This document shows, piece after piece, positions 20,153-20,185 of a stretch of DNA of 20,185 nt. The stretch spans positions 1 through 20,185 of the forward strand of contig CAZNMF010000028.1 in NCBI GenBank assembly GCA_964573795.1, read 5' to 3'. The position numbers were made by a program, and so were the translations under genes. Under the pieces are notes generated by a model. That model saw nothing but the letters and a program-made list of their open reading frames with translations. It ran no database searches and was not told the DNA's origin. Each line of letters starts with the position of its first letter. Position 1 is the first letter of the stretch. Source of the stretch: CAZNMF01 sp964573795. Lineage in GTDB: Bacteria > Acidobacteriota > Vicinamibacteria > Vicinamibacterales > SCN-69-37.

Positions 20153-20185
20153 CGGCCGGACGCAGGCATGACCCGCGTCCGGCCG
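20153..20185 (+). terminator. Strong hairpin after flagellin, probable terminator
   Basis: CGGCCGGACGC (20153-20163) pairs perfectly over 11 bp with GCGTCCGGCCG (20175-20185) around an 11-nt loop, starting 14 bp after the flagellin stop. The window ends at the last stem base, so a following T-tract cannot be seen. Confidence 0.75.

Noticed and set aside
1..20185. Frequent CGATCG/GCGATCGC sites as a possible HIP1-like genome-wide motif
   Set aside because: They fall mostly in coding DNA and follow from common Asp, Arg and Ile codons at this GC content. Proving excess needs a whole-genome count that I cannot do.

Overview
The window is GC-rich and gene-dense. It looks like Acidobacteriota DNA, perhaps a Vicinamibacteria-like lineage. 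The main pointers are an ABC-type permease of the acidobacterial duplicated orphan permease (ADOP) kind, a PQQ-dependent dehydrogenase, and a small secreted protein with an 'FTGSWKL' start of the sort common in that phylum. This placement is inference from protein families; no rRNA or other marker gene is present.

Left part (1-9050), mixed metabolism and envelope. On the plus strand are the 3' end of a quinoprotein alcohol dehydrogenase, an ADOP permease, a PAT-like GNAT acetyltransferase and a GntP-family gluconate-type permease. On the minus strand is a translationally coupled pair: a degenerate GDPD-like protein followed by a WavE-like glycan-synthesis protein. Divergent from that pair is a plus-strand gene that fuses a c-di-GMP-binding MshEN domain to an Xre/MbcA/ParS antitoxin-type domain, with no toxin gene beside it. 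I consider this fusion the most unusual gene in the window. A minus-strand secreted protein follows.

Right part (9333-20139), flagellar motor and flagellin glycosylation. The minus strand reads, in transcription order: an uncharacterised helical protein (18568-19176), a PseC-like aminotransferase, a PseG-like nucleotide-sugar hydrolase, a HAD phosphatase, a NeuB/PseI-like nonulosonate synthase, an ATP-grasp ligase, an SpsF-like cytidylyltransferase, then motA2 and motB2. These nine genes overlap at every junction, by 1 to 11 nt. After a 188-bp spacer comes a second stator pair, motA-motB. Divergent from the operon is a short flagellin gene with a good sigma-28-like promoter and a strong hairpin behind it. 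The simplest reading is that the operon makes a CMP-activated nonulosonic acid (pseudaminic/legionaminic type) that decorates the flagellin, together with stator parts. PseB and PseH equivalents are not in the window, while a HAD and an ATP-grasp enzyme are extra.

Spacers. Most non-promoter spacers hold short tandem repeats with 7-bp or 8-bp units, and/or compact hairpin elements. The main hairpin element has two hairpins in about 59 bp and occurs at least three times, once inside the 5' coding end of the ATP-grasp gene. The two divergent spacers (7336-7503 and 19177-19338) lack these repeats. No tRNA, rRNA, CRISPR array or insertion sequence was recognised, and no gene-free stretch exceeds 300 bp.
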